This document shows, piece after piece, positions 63,669 to 64,000 of a stretch of DNA of 64,000 bases. Made by a program: the position numbers and the translations under genes. The notes under the pieces are model-generated. The model worked only from the letters and a program-made list of their open reading frames with translations, did not search any database and was not told where the DNA came from. The stretch spans positions 1,232,501 to 1,296,500 of the forward strand of contig NZ_CP015285.1 of NCBI RefSeq assembly GCF_001639105.2. Reading direction: 5' to 3'. The stretch is from Azospirillum humicireducens. Lineage in GTDB: Bacteria > Pseudomonadota > Alphaproteobacteria > Azospirillales > Azospirillaceae. Position 1 is the stretch's first letter; every line of letters starts with the position of its first letter.

Positions 63669-64000
63669 TCAGATGAATTCGTCATCGCGCCAGCGGCGCG
63701 TGTCGTTGTCGTCATGCGGTCGGCGGGAGGGCGGCCTGCCGGAGGAGCCCTGCGACTGGAACAGCGGCATCAACTCGCCGAGTTGCTGGAGTTCCACCGT
63801 CTTCAGGCCGTTGTCGCCGCGGCTGCCCTTCTTGCCGGTCCGTCGCGCCGGGAAGATGGCGGAGGAGAAGCCGAGCTTCGCCGCCTCCTTCAACCTCGTG
63901 TCGCTCTGGCCGACGGCGCGGACCTCGCCGGACAGGCCGATCTCCCCGAACACCACCGCGTCGGCCGGAACCGGCTCCCCGGTCAGCGACGACACGAGGG
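63669..64000 (-). CDS. radA: DNA repair protein RadA, C-terminal part
   Basis: The last 110 codons of a gene that enters from the right edge. It contains 'SSLTGEPVPADAVVFGEIGL', 'SGEVRAVGQSDTRLKEAAKL' and 'GFSSAIFPARRTGKKGSRGD', the end of the Lon-protease-like domain of RadA/Sms. A low-complexity Gln/Ser/Arg tail follows. RadA is a RecA-like branch-migration ATPase in recombinational repair; its zinc finger and Walker motifs lie outside the window. The stop is 42 bp upstream of the cvpA start on the same strand. Confidence 0.92.
   Translation of the reverse strand, partial: LVSSLTGEPVPADAVVFGEIGLSGEVRAVGQSDTRLKEAAKLGFSSAIFPARRTGKKGSRGDNGLKTVELQQLGELMPLFQSQGSSGRPPSRRPHDDNDTRRWRDDEFI

Overview
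The window is about 64 kb of GC-rich chromosome from an alphaproteobacterium, most likely an Azospirillum-like member of the Rhodospirillales. The inference rests on gene content: a fused TrpE-TrpG anthranilate synthase with its own Trp-rich leader peptide, petP/petR-type regulators, an NDUFS4-like complex I accessory subunit, a small aa3-oxidase subunit IV, the Hda protein, an aerobic-type cob gene set and GTTC-N7-GTTC LexA boxes. No rRNA, phage, transposase, integrase or CRISPR array was seen. The region reads as core chromosome with one surface-polysaccharide block.

Layout. 1-5.5 kb: 5' end of a GH17-like gene, a small charged protein, and the glycine cleavage operon gcvT-gcvH-gcvPA-gcvPB (minus strand) behind a tandem glycine riboswitch. 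5.6-13.7 kb: lipoprotein, ispH, the cobU-cobO-cobQ run with a cupin gene, an alpha/beta hydrolase, an entericidin-like peptide, a proline-rich peptide and a MATE exporter. 13.7-18.3 kb: gyrA, coaD, tRNA-Lys, tRNA-Arg, an NDUFS4-like gene and tRNA-Pro. 18.4-24.8 kb: a possible glycosyltransferase remnant, a MacAB-type exporter with an enlarged adaptor, a DUF192 protein, kdsA and a dienelactone hydrolase. 25-28.3 kb: pyrG (preceded by an array of tandem hairpins), secG and tpiA. 28.5-37 kb: petP, petR and a sensor kinase, trpE(G) with a classical attenuator, phoU, a large pentapeptide-repeat protein and a MarR regulator. 37.5-40.2 kb: N-carbamoylputrescine amidase, a putative metalloprotease and an acetylpolyamine deacetylase-like enzyme. 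40.4-49.2 kb: polysaccharide genes (very large multi-SLBB export protein, three glycosyltransferases, a chain-length-like protein, an O-antigen polymerase-like protein) around an XRE regulator. 49.2-54.6 kb: DUF3299 protein, hutG-like amidohydrolase, an Orc1/STAND-like ATPase with a glycine-rich tail, a 32-residue membrane peptide behind three LexA-type boxes, a MarR regulator and an atypical SDR. 54.6-64 kb: hda, an AI-2E/PerM-type permease, a PgsA-like enzyme and a DUF2066 gene (minus strand), divergent purM-purN, oxidase subunit IV, an SDR, then purF, cvpA and the 3' end of radA (minus strand).

Many genes are translationally coupled by 4-bp ATGA or GTGA overlaps. Four stop codons are followed at once by related CCCTCTCCC/GGGAGAGGG hairpins.

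The most notable signals are these. (1) Three GTTC-N7-GTTC LexA-type boxes within 71 bp lie upstream of an unlisted 32-aa single-pass membrane peptide with a strong ribosome binding site, a candidate SOS-induced division regulator of the SidA kind. (2) A complete trp attenuator. (3) Tandem 25-bp hairpin repeats upstream of pyrG. (4) A 14-bp operator-like sequence that overlaps the petP promoter and recurs with one mismatch upstream of a distant metalloprotease gene.
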